Made by a program: the position numbers and the translations under genes
The notes under the pieces: model-generated
Database searches by the model: none
What the model was told of the DNA's origin: nothing
Seen by the model: only the letters and a program-made list of their open reading frames with translations
Part shown: in pieces, positions 7,696 to 16,330 of the stretch
Layout: every line of letters starts with the position of its first letter
Numbering within the stretch: the stretch's first letter is position 1
DNA from: Micrococcaceae bacterium
GTDB lineage: Bacteria; Actinomycetota; Actinomycetes; Actinomycetales; Micrococcaceae
DNA: 64,000 nucleotides
NCBI GenBank assembly: GCA_025465475.1
Contig: JAODMR010000084.1
Coordinates: forward strand, 1 to 64,000
Reading direction: 5' to 3'

Positions 7696-9795
7696 ATGAG
7701 CACCGAAACGGGAACACCGGCAACAACGACGACGAATACCGGCACCGCTGCCGGCGCACCGGCCAACCCGGCCGTGGCGGACCTGATCGCGCGTTCCAAC
7801 CGGTTGGGCGCTGACAAACGGAACACGAACTACGCTGGCGGCAACACCTCCGCCAAGGGCGTCGGGAAGGACCCCGTCACCGGGGAGGACGTGGAACTGT
7901 TGTGGGTCAAGGGCTCCGGCGGTGACCTGGGGACCCTGCAGGAAGCCGGCCTGGCGGTCCTCCGGCTGGACCGGTTCCGTGCCCTGCGGGGCGTGTATCC
8001 CGGAGTGGAGCGCGAGGATGAGATGGTCGCGGCGTTCGATTACACGCTGCACGGCAAGGGCGGTGCCGCCCCGTCCATCGATACCGCCATGCACGCCCTG
8101 GTGGACGATGCCCACGTGGACCACCTGCACCCCGACTCCGGCATCGCCATCGCGACAGCCATGGACGGGGAGGCGCTGACCCGGGACATCTTTGCCGGAA
8201 AGGTGGTCTGGGTGCCCTGGCGCCGGCCGGGCTTCCAGCTGGGCCTGGACATCGCCGACATCAAGCAGGCCAACCCGGACGCGGTGGGCACCATCCTGGG
8301 CGGGCATGGCATCACGGCCTGGGGCTCCACCAGCGCCGAGGCCGAGGAGAACTCGCGGTGGATCATTGACACGGCGGAACGCTACCTCGCCGAGCACGGA
8401 AAGGCCGACCCCTTCGGCCCCGCGCTCCCGGGCTACGCGGCGCTGCCGGAGGCTGAACGCAGGGCCAAAGCCGCGGCCCTCGGCCCGCTCATCCGTGGCC
8501 TGGCCTCCACCGATGCGGCGCAGGTCGGCGCCTTCACCGACGACGCCGTCGTGCTGGATTTCCTGGCAGCGGCTGAACATCCGCGCCTGGCCGGGCTGGG
8601 TACCTCCTGCCCGGACCACTTCCTGCGCACCAAGGTCAAACCCCTGGTCCTGGATTTGCCCGCGGAGGCCTCCATCGAGGACTCCGTGGCCCGGCTGCGG
8701 GAACTGCACGCCGATTACCGCCGGGACTACGCGGCCTACTACCAACGGCACGCGGACCCGTCCAGCCCGGCGATGCGCGGAGCGGATCCCGCGATCGTAC
8801 TGGTCCCCGGCGTCGGCATGTTCTCCTACGGGGCGAACAAGCAAACCGCCCGCGTGGCGGGGGAGTTCTACCTGAACGCCATCAACGTGATGCGCGGGGC
8901 TGAAGCCGTCTCCAGCTACGCGCCCATCGAGGAATCGGAGAAGTTCCGCATCGAGTATTGGGCGCTGGAGGAAGCAAAGCTGGCTCGGCTGCCCAAACCC
9001 AAATCGCACGCCACCCGCATCGCCTTGGTCACCGGTGCCGCATCGGGCATCGGCAAGGCCATCGCCACCCGGCTCGCCGCCGAGGGTGCCTGCGTGGTCA
9101 TCGCCGACCTGAACCTGGAAGCCGCCGAGCAGGTCGCCGCCGAACTCGGCGGACCAGACACCGCCGTCGGCATCCGCGCGGACGTGACCGACGAGGACCA
9201 GGTGCAGGCCACCGTCAACGCCGCCATCCTGGCCTTCGGCGGACTGGACCTGGTGGTTAACAACGCCGGCCTGTCGATCTCCAAGCCGCTGCTGGAAACC
9301 AGCGGCAAGGACTGGGACCTGCAGCACAACGTCATGGCCAAAGGCTCCTTCCTGGTCTCCAAGGCCACCGCGAAGGTGCTCATCGAGCAGGACATGGGCG
9401 GGGACATTCTCTACATCTCCTCCAAGAACTCCGTCTTCGCCGGACCCAACAACATCGCCTACTCAGCAACCAAAGCCGACCAGGCCCACCAGGTCCGGCT
9501 CCTGGCCGCCGAACTGGGCGAACACGGCATCCGGGTCAACGGCATCAACCCGGACGGAGTCGTCCGCGGCTCGGGGATCTTCGCCGGCGGCTGGGGCGCC
9601 AAGCGCGCCGCGGTGTACGGCGTCGAGGAACAGGACCTGGGCAAGTACTACGCCCAACGCACCCTGCTCAAGCGCGAAGTCCTGCCCGAAAACGTCGCCA
9701 ACGCCGCAGCGGTCCTGACCAGCGCCGAACTGTCCCACACCACCGGCCTGCACATCCCCGTCGACGCAGGCGTCGCCGCTGCCTTCCTGCGATGA
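7696..9795 (+). CDS. rhaEW: Bifunctional L-rhamnulose-1-phosphate aldolase / lactaldehyde dehydrogenase (RhaEW type)
   Basis: 699 residues. Residues about 20-410 form a class II aldolase/adducin domain with zinc-site histidines (HVDHLHPDSG near 141). Residues about 435-699 form a short-chain dehydrogenase with TGAASGIG (446-453), NNAG, and catalytic Tyr589/Lys593 (YSATK). The aldolase half cleaves rhamnulose-1-phosphate to dihydroxyacetone phosphate and L-lactaldehyde, and the second half oxidises or reduces the lactaldehyde. This architecture is known from Bacillus, Chloroflexus and actinobacteria. The N-terminal 20 residues are a Thr/Ala-rich tail. The stop overlaps the kinase start by ATGA. 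Confidence 0.92.
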   Translation: MSTETGTPATTTTNTGTAAGAPANPAVADLIARSNRLGADKRNTNYAGGNTSAKGVGKDPVTGEDVELLWVKGSGGDLGTLQEAGLAVLRLDRFRALRGVYPGVEREDEMVAAFDYTLHGKGGAAPSIDTAMHALVDDAHVDHLHPDSGIAIATAMDGEALTRDIFAGKVVWVPWRRPGFQLGLDIADIKQANPDAVGTILGGHGITAWGSTSAEAEENSRWIIDTAERYLAEHGKADPFGPALPGYAALPEAERRAKAAALGPLIRGLASTDAAQVGAFTDDAVVLDFLAAAEHPRLAGLGTSCPDHFLRTKVKPLVLDLPAEASIEDSVARLRELHADYRRDYAAYYQRHADPSSPAMRGADPAIVLVPGVGMFSYGANKQTARVAGEFYLNAINVMRGAEAVSSYAPIEESEKFRIEYWALEEAKLARLPKPKSHATRIALVTGAASGIGKAIATRLAAEGACVVIADLNLEAAEQVAAELGGPDTAVGIRADVTDEDQVQATVNAAILAFGGLDLVVNNAGLSISKPLLETSGKDWDLQHNVMAKGSFLVSKATAKVLIEQDMGGDILYISSKNSVFAGPNNIAYSATKADQAHQVRLLAAELGEHGIRVNGINPDGVVRGSGIFAGGWGAKRAAVYGVEEQDLGKYYAQRTLLKREVLPENVANAAAVLTSAELSHTTGLHIPVDAGVAAAFLR

Positions 9796-11222
9796 CCGGA
9801 CGGGCCTACATCGCCGTCGACATCGGAGCCTCCTCCGGGCGGGTCATTCTCGGCAGGCTAACGACCGGCGGAGGCCCGGAGATGCAGGTGGTGCATCGGT
9901 TCCCCAACGGGGTCGTGGAACTCGACGGCGCCCTCCGCTGGGACATCACCGCCCTGCTTGAGCAGGTCCTGACCGGCCTCACTGCCGCCGCCGCTGCTGC
10001 GGCGGCGGCAGGGGACGCGGTGGTAAGCATCGGCGTCGACACGTGGGCAGTTGATTATGGCCTGCTGGACAGGAACGGCAAGCTTGCCGGAGTGCCGTTC
10101 AGCTACCGCGACGAGAGGTCCCGCACAACGGTCTGCGACGTGCACCGAAGCGTCAGTCCCGCAGACCTGTACGCCGCGACCGGAATCCAGTACCTGCAGT
10201 TCAACACGATCTACCAGCTCGCGGCCGAAAAGAGCCTGGACGACCTGCAGGCCCTGCTCATTCCGGACCTGCTGGCCTACTTCCTGACCGGGCAGCGCCA
10301 GACGGAAGTGACCAACGCCTCCACCACCGGGCTGCTCAACGCGACCACCGGGCAGTGGGATCAACGCCTGTTTGAGGCACTGCAGCTGCCGCGGGAGCTG
10401 TTCCCGCCGCTGCGCCAGCCCGGCCAAACAACAGGTGTCCTCCTGCCGGCGGTGGCGCAGCGGACCGGCCTGGACCCCGCAACGACTGTCGTCTCGGTGG
10501 GGTCCCACGACACGGCATCAGCTGTGGCCGCCGTACCGGCTGGCCAGGGGCCGTTTGCCTACATCTCCTCAGGAACGTGGTCGCTGGTCGGTGTTGAACT
10601 GCCAACTCCCGTCCTGACCGAGGAAAGCCGGGCCCTGAACTTCACCAACGAGCGGGGCCTCGACGGGACCGTCCGTTATCTGCGCAATGTGGGGGGCCTG
10701 TGGCTGCTGTCCGAGTGCCAGCGAACCTGGGCTGACGAGGGCATTCCCCTGAACCTGCCCGACCTGTTGGCGGCAGCTGCCCGGGAGCCCGTTGGGGGGC
10801 CCCGAATCAATGTCGACGACCCTTCCTTCATTGCACCGTGCCACATGCCCGATCGGATCCGTGCGGCGGTGCGGGCGGCCGGTGATCCGGCTCCGGCAAC
10901 TCCTGCGGCCCTGGTGCGCTGCATCCTGGACAGCCTCGCTGCCAGTTATGCCCGGACGCTGGCGCAGGCGATGGAACTGTCGGGCCTTCCGGTGGAAGCG
11001 GTGCACATCGTTGGCGGCGGCTCGCAGAACCGGTTGCTCTGCCAGTTGACGGCAAATGCCACAGGGCTTCCCGTGACGGCTGGACCGGTTGAAGCCACGG
11101 CCCTGGGCAACATCCTGGCCCAGGCGCAGGCGGACGGCACCGTACCGGCAGGACTGCCGCAGCTGCGTCAGCTGGTCCGGATGGGGGCAGACCTGCAGCA
11201 CTATGACCCGCAGCCTGCCTGA
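9792..11222 (+). CDS. rhaB: Rhamnulokinase (FGGY carbohydrate kinase)
   Basis: 476 residues with the FGGY-kinase actin-like fold: an N-terminal phosphate loop (AVDIGASSGRVILG, residues 5-18), a middle SVGSHDTASA segment, and the C-terminal adenosine-binding GGGSQNRLLC. It phosphorylates L-rhamnulose with ATP to give rhamnulose-1-phosphate for the upstream aldolase. It overlaps that gene by 4 nt. A run of eight alanines near residues 64-73 is encoded by a perfect inverted repeat (9982-10011). The operon ends at the hairpin at 11317-11348. Confidence 0.92.
   Translation: MTGRAYIAVDIGASSGRVILGRLTTGGGPEMQVVHRFPNGVVELDGALRWDITALLEQVLTGLTAAAAAAAAAGDAVVSIGVDTWAVDYGLLDRNGKLAGVPFSYRDERSRTTVCDVHRSVSPADLYAATGIQYLQFNTIYQLAAEKSLDDLQALLIPDLLAYFLTGQRQTEVTNASTTGLLNATTGQWDQRLFEALQLPRELFPPLRQPGQTTGVLLPAVAQRTGLDPATTVVSVGSHDTASAVAAVPAGQGPFAYISSGTWSLVGVELPTPVLTEESRALNFTNERGLDGTVRYLRNVGGLWLLSECQRTWADEGIPLNLPDLLAAAAREPVGGPRINVDDPSFIAPCHMPDRIRAAVRAAGDPAPATPAALVRCILDSLAASYARTLAQAMELSGLPVEAVHIVGGGSQNRLLCQLTANATGLPVTAGPVEATALGNILAQAQADGTVPAGLPQLRQLVRMGADLQHYDPQPA
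9982..10011. other. Perfect inverted repeat inside rhaB
   Basis: CTGCCGCCGCCGC at 9982-9994 and GCGGCGGCGGCAG at 9999-10011 form a 13-bp perfect stem with a TGCT loop. It encodes an in-frame poly-alanine run and could form a very stable mRNA hairpin about 190 nt into the kinase gene. Confidence 0.7.
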
Positions 11223-11316
11223 CGGCTTGCCTAGCCCACCCCTGACAGGTGCTCGCGGCACCGACGTCAGCCTCCCCGACTGACCGGCCACAACAGAACA
11301 TGGTGCAACGAAAATA

Positions 11317-11348
11317 GCCTGCAGGTCCGCACATCCGGACCTGCAGGC
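11317..11348. terminator. Bidirectional terminator hairpin between rhaB and the sugar-binding protein gene
   Basis: GCCTGCAGGTCCG (11317-11329) pairs perfectly with CGGACCTGCAGGC (11336-11348) around a 6-nt loop. It separates two convergent genes. An A-rich stretch (11310-11316) gives a short T-tract on the minus strand. Confidence 0.85.
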
Positions 11349-11395
11349 AATTGGTGATTCCCGGCGCCGGCACCGGAGTCGGCGCCGGGAGGCTC

Positions 11396-12706
11396 TTACT
11401 TCTTGGCGGAGTTGATCAGTCCATCAACTTCCGTCTTGAACGCCTCGGCAGCGGCCTTGGGCTGCGTCCGGTCGAACAGGACATCTTCCGTGTACCGCTT
11501 GATAACGCTCTGCACGGTACCCGTGCCCACCGGGGGAACCGGGGGAGTGGTCTTGATGTCCGACGCGATGGCGTCGAGGAACTCCCCGGCCGCCTTGTCC
11601 GCCGGGCTCAACTGGGAGGCGATGGCGGCACGGATGTCCGGGTTGCCGGGGAAGCCACGCTCGGTGAGGATGATCTTTCCGGCTGCCTCATCGTTGAGCA
11701 TGAAGTTGATGAACTCGACGGCCTGCTTCGGGCTCTTGCTGCGGGCCGAGACGGACCAGAACATGGAGGCCTTGTAGTACATGCCGTTGTCGGCGGCCTT
11801 TCCGGTCTGGCTCGGAGCACGCAGGATCTTGATGTCGGACTTGGTGGCGCTGGTCAGGGCGGCAACCTGGTTGGTCCACCACCAGCCCATGCCCAGCTTG
11901 CCTGTTGCGAACAGAGTCTGCTCCACGGCGGCGTTCACGTCCTCGGATGCCAGGGACGCCGGCGCTCCGGCCTTCATGTCGCGCTGCTTCTTCAGCCGCT
12001 CCCAGTAGCTGGTGAGGGAACCGACGCTGGCGCCGAGGTTTCCGTCCTCCGAGTACAGGTTCTCGCCGTTCTGGCGGAGCCAGACGTTCAGGTCGGCGTC
12101 AGTTCCACCGTAGGCGGAGCCGTAGTTGCCGGGGATCTTGGCGGCGATTTCCGCGGCGATGGCCAGGTACTCGTCCCAGGTCCACTTGGTGTCATCGGGC
12201 AGGGCAATTCCGGCGGCTTCGAAGATCTTGGTGTTGGCCATGACGCCGTGGGCATTCTGGCCGGTGCTGATTCCCATCTGCTTGCCGTTGACCTGGCCGG
12301 ACTTCAGCGAGGATTCCTCCAGCTTGGACGTGTCCAGCCCGTCCTGCTTTGACAGGTCCAGCAGCGCCCCACGTCCACCGTATTCGGAGATGTAGGCCTG
12401 ATCCATCTGGATGATGTCAGGAGAGTCGTTGGCCGCCGTCGTCGTGGCCAACTTGTCCCAGTAACTGGCCCAGATGCCGGGCTCAGCGTTGATGGTGATG
12501 TTGGGGTGCCCCGTCTTGAAGGCATCGATCGCGGCCTGGGTCTGCTTGTTGCGCAGATCGTTGCCCCACCAGGTGAAGCGGAGGGTGGCGGTTCCGTCAC
12601 TCGAGGTGCTGGCGTTGTTGGTGCCGCACGCGGTGGCCAGTGCTGCCAAGCCGGCCGCGCCGATGAAGGCCTGGGCGAACTGGCGTCGGTTCATAATGAT
12701 CGTCAT
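11396..12706 (-). CDS. Sugar ABC transporter substrate-binding lipoprotein (family 1)
   Basis: 436 residues. The start at 12706 is chosen because AGGA lies 5 nt upstream. A twin-arginine-like signal (MNRRQF) and a lipobox ending in Cys27 (LATAC) indicate export and lipid anchoring. The mature protein follows the family-1 sugar-binder pattern: LRFTWWGNDLRNKQTQAAID, PDIIQMDQAYISEYGGRG and a C-terminal FINFMLNDEAAGKIIL. It would capture rhamnose-containing oligosaccharides for the permeases at 14295-16152, with which it is divergent. The class A operator at 12746 links it to the locus. The ligand is inferred from context. Confidence 0.88.
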   Translation of the reverse strand: MTIIMNRRQFAQAFIGAAGLAALATACGTNNASTSSDGTATLRFTWWGNDLRNKQTQAAIDAFKTGHPNITINAEPGIWASYWDKLATTTAANDSPDIIQMDQAYISEYGGRGALLDLSKQDGLDTSKLEESSLKSGQVNGKQMGISTGQNAHGVMANTKIFEAAGIALPDDTKWTWDEYLAIAAEIAAKIPGNYGSAYGGTDADLNVWLRQNGENLYSEDGNLGASVGSLTSYWERLKKQRDMKAGAPASLASEDVNAAVEQTLFATGKLGMGWWWTNQVAALTSATKSDIKILRAPSQTGKAADNGMYYKASMFWSVSARSKSPKQAVEFINFMLNDEAAGKIILTERGFPGNPDIRAAIASQLSPADKAAGEFLDAIASDIKTTPPVPPVGTGTVQSVIKRYTEDVLFDRTQPKAAAEAFKTEVDGLINSAKK

Positions 12707-12745
12707 TGATCCTGCTCTCAAAGAAGATACATCGGCTGTTTGGGA

Positions 12746-12761
12746 GAGAAAGCGTTTTCTC
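12746..12761. promoter_or_regulatory. LacI-type operator, class A
   Basis: GAGAAAGCGTTTTCTC, the exact reverse complement of the core of the site at 4717-4732. It lies 40 bp upstream of the binding-protein start and presumably controls it. Confidence 0.8.
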
Positions 12762-12835
12762 GGCCGGTTGGAAAAAGTATTGCAATGGCTTCCCGGTGTG
12801 TCAATAGGTTTGGAGAGCGCATTCCAAGTCGTTTC

Positions 12836-14023
12836 TCATACGGCCAGCGAGCGGTGCAGGAAGGCGGTCACCTCAGCCTGCATGGCTGTCGTCATCACGT
12901 GCCCGCCGGGATGCCAGCTGCCGGTGTATCCGGCGGCATGCCGTCGCGACAGCTCCAGCAGCCTGTCGTCGGCACCTTGCATTCCCTCCAGGGGAAATAG
13001 CTCGTCCTCCCGGGCGTACTGCACCAGTAGTTCGGCGCCGGCGAAGGCCCACAGGTCCGGCAGGTCGACGGCGGCGGCCAGGCCCGGAGTCGCCAGCAGC
13101 CAGGAATGCGCGTCCAGATACGCCGGGAAAAGCGCGGAGACGGTGGTCATCATGCCCGTTACGGCACAGGCGCGGAGGTCCGTGTCCAGGGCCGCCAGGG
13201 TCAGCGCCCTGCCCCCGCCACCGGAGAATCCGGCGGTGCCGACCGACAGGGGATCGACCCCCGGAAGGGAGCGCAGGACGGCTAACGCCGCCAAGTCGTC
13301 GTAGGCCACCATGCCGCCGAAGCTTGTTCCGAGCAGGCCGGCAGCCTTCGCCACCGTGTTTTCGTGCTCGGCGGCGGCAGCGTTGTAGAGTTCCGCGGCC
13401 GAAGGGACGTGGCCTGAAGCGGCCCACTGGCTGCGCTGGGCCTCCACGGCCTCTGCCGTGCGCCGGGGAGCAGGCTCCAGCAGGAACCGGCGGGAACCCC
13501 AGCCAAAAGGGTCGTGGACCAGCACGGCCATTCCCGTGCGCGCCAGGTCGCTGGCCACAGCGCGGCCCTCATACAGCCGGCGACGATACGCGACGGCCTC
13601 CGGCGTGTTCCGTGCTCCGAGGTCGATCAACCGCTCCGCGCCGAGCCACTTGTTTCCACCATGACAGTGCATCCACAGCACTCCGGGCAGCACTTCGGCA
13701 GGCTCATCCGGTGTCAGCAGGAAGGCCGATGTCGAAGGTCCGAAGGGAAGCTCCCATTGCAGCGGTGTTACGCGCACCCCCTCGACGAGGAAAGCCTGTC
13801 CCCGCTCAACCCGGGGAGGATCAGGAGGAAGGTCCGGAACGCCCAAGGCAGCGAGGGCGTAGCGCGCAACTTCACCGGTTTCGGGCAGTCCGCCGGTTCC
13901 GGCTGCTTGCCGGATCCCCGGTATGAACGCCCGTCCCGCCGCCCCGAGGTGAAATGTCCTGCTGTTCCGCACAAAGTCGGGCCAATCCTCGTAGCCGCCA
14001 ATGGCGCTGGGCCGGGGGTCCAT
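12836..14023 (-). CDS. Alpha/beta-hydrolase, acetyl-xylan-esterase-like
   Basis: 395 residues from ATG 14023, which is preceded by AAAGGA; an open extension to 14077 lacks such a site. The nucleophile elbow GFSGGG places Ser267, an Asp lies in the YAREDELF segment, and a C-terminal GSWHPGGH would provide the His. No signal peptide is seen, so it acts in the cytoplasm. It resembles large bacterial hydrolases grouped with acetylxylan esterases and dienelactone hydrolases. Next to a sugar importer it probably removes acyl groups from imported oligosaccharides. The substrate is inferred. The divergent region upstream carries operator-like sites. Confidence 0.75.
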   Translation of the reverse strand: MDPRPSAIGGYEDWPDFVRNSRTFHLGAAGRAFIPGIRQAAGTGGLPETGEVARYALAALGVPDLPPDPPRVERGQAFLVEGVRVTPLQWELPFGPSTSAFLLTPDEPAEVLPGVLWMHCHGGNKWLGAERLIDLGARNTPEAVAYRRRLYEGRAVASDLARTGMAVLVHDPFGWGSRRFLLEPAPRRTAEAVEAQRSQWAASGHVPSAAELYNAAAAEHENTVAKAAGLLGTSFGGMVAYDDLAALAVLRSLPGVDPLSVGTAGFSGGGGRALTLAALDTDLRACAVTGMMTTVSALFPAYLDAHSWLLATPGLAAAVDLPDLWAFAGAELLVQYAREDELFPLEGMQGADDRLLELSRRHAAGYTGSWHPGGHVMTTAMQAEVTAFLHRSLAV

Positions 14024-14081
14024 GGTTTCCTTTCGGGAACGGAGAGCTGGAAGGTTCCGCCAGCGTAACAACCCCATGAAG

Positions 14082-14093
14082 TGTAACGATTCA
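14082..14093. promoter_or_regulatory. LacI-type operator, class B (TGTAACGATTCA)
   Basis: Differs from the isomerase operator (6450) at one base. It lies in the divergent region between the hydrolase and permease genes, near the hydrolase start, and ties both to the rhamnose regulator. Confidence 0.6.
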
Positions 14094-14101
14094 ACATTTC
14101 G

Positions 14102-14115
14102 GGAAAGCGCTTTCT
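14102..14115. promoter_or_regulatory. LacI-type operator, class A variant
   Basis: GGAAAGCGCTTTCT contains the perfect palindrome GAAAGCGCTTTC and abuts the -35 hexamer of the permease promoter. It is close to the class A sites at 4715 and 12746. Confidence 0.65.
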
Positions 14116-14143
14116 TGACGGCGGGAGCGGGGACCGCTATCGT
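14115..14143 (+). promoter_or_regulatory. Promoter for the sugar permease operon
   Basis: TTGACG (14115-14120), 17-bp spacer, TATCGT (14138-14143). The -35 overlaps the operator at 14102-14115. The transcript would begin about 75 nt before the small leader frame at 14224. Confidence 0.6.
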
Positions 14144-14223
14144 CGAGAAATCGCTTCCGGATTGTGAGGCGGAACACTTTCAGGGCTATCTGCCCAGCCA
14201 TACTGACCAAAGGAGGTCCGGTA

Positions 14224-14298
14224 ATGGGCCGTCACTGCACCCTTACCGAGAGCAGCTCCCGTCCGGTCGCCGCCCATTCCAGCGCGGTGGTCCCATGA
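14224..14298 (+). CDS. 24-residue leader reading frame coupled to the sugar permease
   Basis: An ATG at 14224 sits 6 nt after an ideal Shine-Dalgarno sequence (AAAGGAGG), the best in this region. The frame runs 24 codons, from MGRHCTLTESSS to HSSAVVP, and ends in TGA overlapping the permease ATG at 14295 in an ATGA. The permease itself has only a weak ribosome site (GGTGG). This arrangement implies that translating the short frame delivers ribosomes to the permease start. The peptide resembles nothing I know and may have no function of its own. Confidence 0.55.
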   Translation: MGRHCTLTESSSRPVAAHSSAVVP

Positions 14299-15215
14299 GT
14301 GCTCTTGGCGAACTCGGCAAGCTGAAGAAAGGCGCAGCCGGAGAACGCAAACAGAACAAGGCAGCTTTTATTTTCCTCTCGCCTTGGCTGCTCGGACTTG
14401 TGGCCATCACCATCGGACCGATGCTCGTTTCGCTTTACCTGTCATTCACTGACTACAACCTCATCCAGGACCCGTCCTGGATCGGCTTGGACAACTTCAC
14501 CCGGATGCTCCATGACACCCGGCTGCTGAACTCCCTGCGGGTCACCTTCACCTATGTTCTGGTGGGCGTGCCGCTGCAGCTGGGCCTGGCGCTGTTCATC
14601 GCCGTCCTGCTCGACCGCGGCATGCGCGGGCTTGCCATTTACCGCTCGATCTTTTACCTGCCCTCCCTGCTGGGCACCTCCGTTGCCGTGGCCATCCTGT
14701 GGAAGCAGATGTTTGGCACCACCGGTCTGGTGAACCAGTTCCTGGCCGTCTTCGGGATCCAGGGCCCGGGATGGATCTCCAATCCGGACACCGCGCTGGG
14801 CAGCATCATCCTGCTGCACGTGTGGACCTTCGGGTCCCCCATGATCATCTTCCTGGCCGGTCTGCGCCAGATCCCGGTCATGTACTACGAAGCCGCGGAA
14901 GTCGACGGCGCCAACCGCTGGAAGAAGTTCAGCCGCATCACTCTCCCGCTGCTGAGCCCCATCATCTTCTTCAACCTGGTGCTGCAGATCATCGGTGCTT
15001 TCCAGTCCTTCACCCAGGCGTTCATCGTCTCCGGTGGCACCGGTGGCCCGTCCGACTCCACCATGTTCTTCACGCTCTACCTCTACCAACGCGGCTTCGG
15101 CCAGTTCGATATGGGGTACGCCTCAGCCATGGCTTGGGTGCTGCTCATCATGGTGGGCATTCTGACCGCTATCAACTTCTTCGCCTCAAAGTTCTGGGTG
15201 TTCTATGACGACTAA
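14295..15215 (+). CDS. Sugar ABC transporter permease, MalF type
   Basis: 306 residues with six membrane segments, beginning at about residue 24 (AAFIFLSPWLLGLVAITIGPM). The EAA loop for contacting the ATPase is present (YYEAAEVDGANRWKKFSRITLPLLSP). It forms the transmembrane channel with the next gene, which overlaps it by 11 nt. The start at 14295 is coupled to the leader frame at 14224. No ATPase gene is nearby. Many actinobacterial importers of this class share a single MsiK-type ATPase encoded elsewhere, and that is the likely case here. Confidence 0.9.
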   Translation: MSALGELGKLKKGAAGERKQNKAAFIFLSPWLLGLVAITIGPMLVSLYLSFTDYNLIQDPSWIGLDNFTRMLHDTRLLNSLRVTFTYVLVGVPLQLGLALFIAVLLDRGMRGLAIYRSIFYLPSLLGTSVAVAILWKQMFGTTGLVNQFLAVFGIQGPGWISNPDTALGSIILLHVWTFGSPMIIFLAGLRQIPVMYYEAAEVDGANRWKKFSRITLPLLSPIIFFNLVLQIIGAFQSFTQAFIVSGGTGGPSDSTMFFTLYLYQRGFGQFDMGYASAMAWVLLIMVGILTAINFFASKFWVFYDD

Positions 15216-16152
15216 TATCGAGTCCTCGCCAGCCGCCGGCCCGCTCGCTGCGGAAGCCAGCGGATCCAACCAGTCCCCACGGCAGCGTCGCCGTGAATCA
15301 CGCGGCAACCTCACCTTCAGCAAAGGCGCACGCGCCAAGGCGGTCATCAAGCATGTGATCCTGAGCGTGGCGGCCCTGGTCATGATCTACCCGCTGCTGT
15401 GGTTGGTGGTCAGCTCCCTGCGGCCCAACGACCTCATCTTCAAGGACCCCACCCTGCTGTTGACCACCTTCAAGCTGGACAACTTCACCAACGGCTGGAC
15501 GGCCCTGAGCCACCCCTTTGGCCAGTACCTGTTCAACTCGGCCGTGGTTGTGCTGGGTTCCATCATCGGAAACCTGGTCAGCTGCTCCATGACTGCCTAC
15601 GCCTTTGCCCGGTTGCACTTCACCGGCAAGAAGTTCCTCTTCGGCAGCATGCTGGTGACCATCATGCTGCCGATCCACGTCATCCTGGTGCCGCAGTACA
15701 TCCTGTTCTCGCAGATCGGCTGGATCAACACCTTCTGGCCGCTCATCGTGCCCAAACTGCTGGCCACCGACGCGTTCTTCACGTTCCTCATGGTGCAGTT
15801 CATCCGCGGCATTCCGAAGGAACTCGATGAAGCGGCCCGCATTGACGGTGCAGGCCACCCGCGGATCTTCCTCCGGGTGATCCTCCCGCTGATGGTTCCG
15901 GCCCTGGCAACGACAACCATCTTCACGTTCATCTGGACCTGGAACGACTTCTTCAGCCAGCTGATCTACCTGACGAAGCCGGAAACCTTCACGGTACCCG
16001 TGGCCCTGCGCCAGTTCGTCGATTCCACCAGCGCCACCGACTGGGGATCCATGTTCGCCATGTCAGTGGTCACCCTGCTGCCCGTCTTCGTGGTGTTCCT
16101 CTTCGGTCAGCGTTTCCTGATCAAGGGCATCGCCACCACCGGCATCAAGTAA
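15205..16152 (+). CDS. Sugar ABC transporter permease, MalG type
   Basis: 315 residues. A hydrophilic N-terminus of about 45 residues is followed by six membrane segments and the EAA motif (ELDEAARIDGAGHPRIFLRVILPLMVP). The C-terminus, GQRFLIKGIATTGIK, is typical of MalG-type subunits. It overlaps the MalF-type gene by 11 nt, indicating stoichiometric translation. A hairpin at 16167-16193 follows it, then the CE7 esterase gene, which may be partly read through. Confidence 0.9.
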   Translation: MTTNIESSPAAGPLAAEASGSNQSPRQRRRESRGNLTFSKGARAKAVIKHVILSVAALVMIYPLLWLVVSSLRPNDLIFKDPTLLLTTFKLDNFTNGWTALSHPFGQYLFNSAVVVLGSIIGNLVSCSMTAYAFARLHFTGKKFLFGSMLVTIMLPIHVILVPQYILFSQIGWINTFWPLIVPKLLATDAFFTFLMVQFIRGIPKELDEAARIDGAGHPRIFLRVILPLMVPALATTTIFTFIWTWNDFFSQLIYLTKPETFTVPVALRQFVDSTSATDWGSMFAMSVVTLLPVFVVFLFGQRFLIKGIATTGIK

Positions 16153-16166
16153 CCGCCCGCGCAGCG

Positions 16167-16193
16167 AGCCCCTGGACCTTCCGTCCGGGGGCT
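16167..16193 (+). terminator. Hairpin after the permease genes
   Basis: AGCCCCTGGAC (16167-16177) pairs with GTCCGGGGGCT (16183-16193) with one G-T wobble and a 5-nt loop. There is no strong T-tract, so it may attenuate rather than fully stop transcription into the esterase gene. Confidence 0.55.
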
Positions 16194-16330
16194 TCCTGCG
16201 TCCCCGTCTCCGCTTCGCACGTACCGGAGACCGGACCAATGTTCCACGCCCCGGTCCCCGGTGTTCCACTTTTCTCGTTTTGTCCCCCAACCGCCCGCTG
16301 TTCCCTCAACAGCCCTGCCGGAAGCAACTG

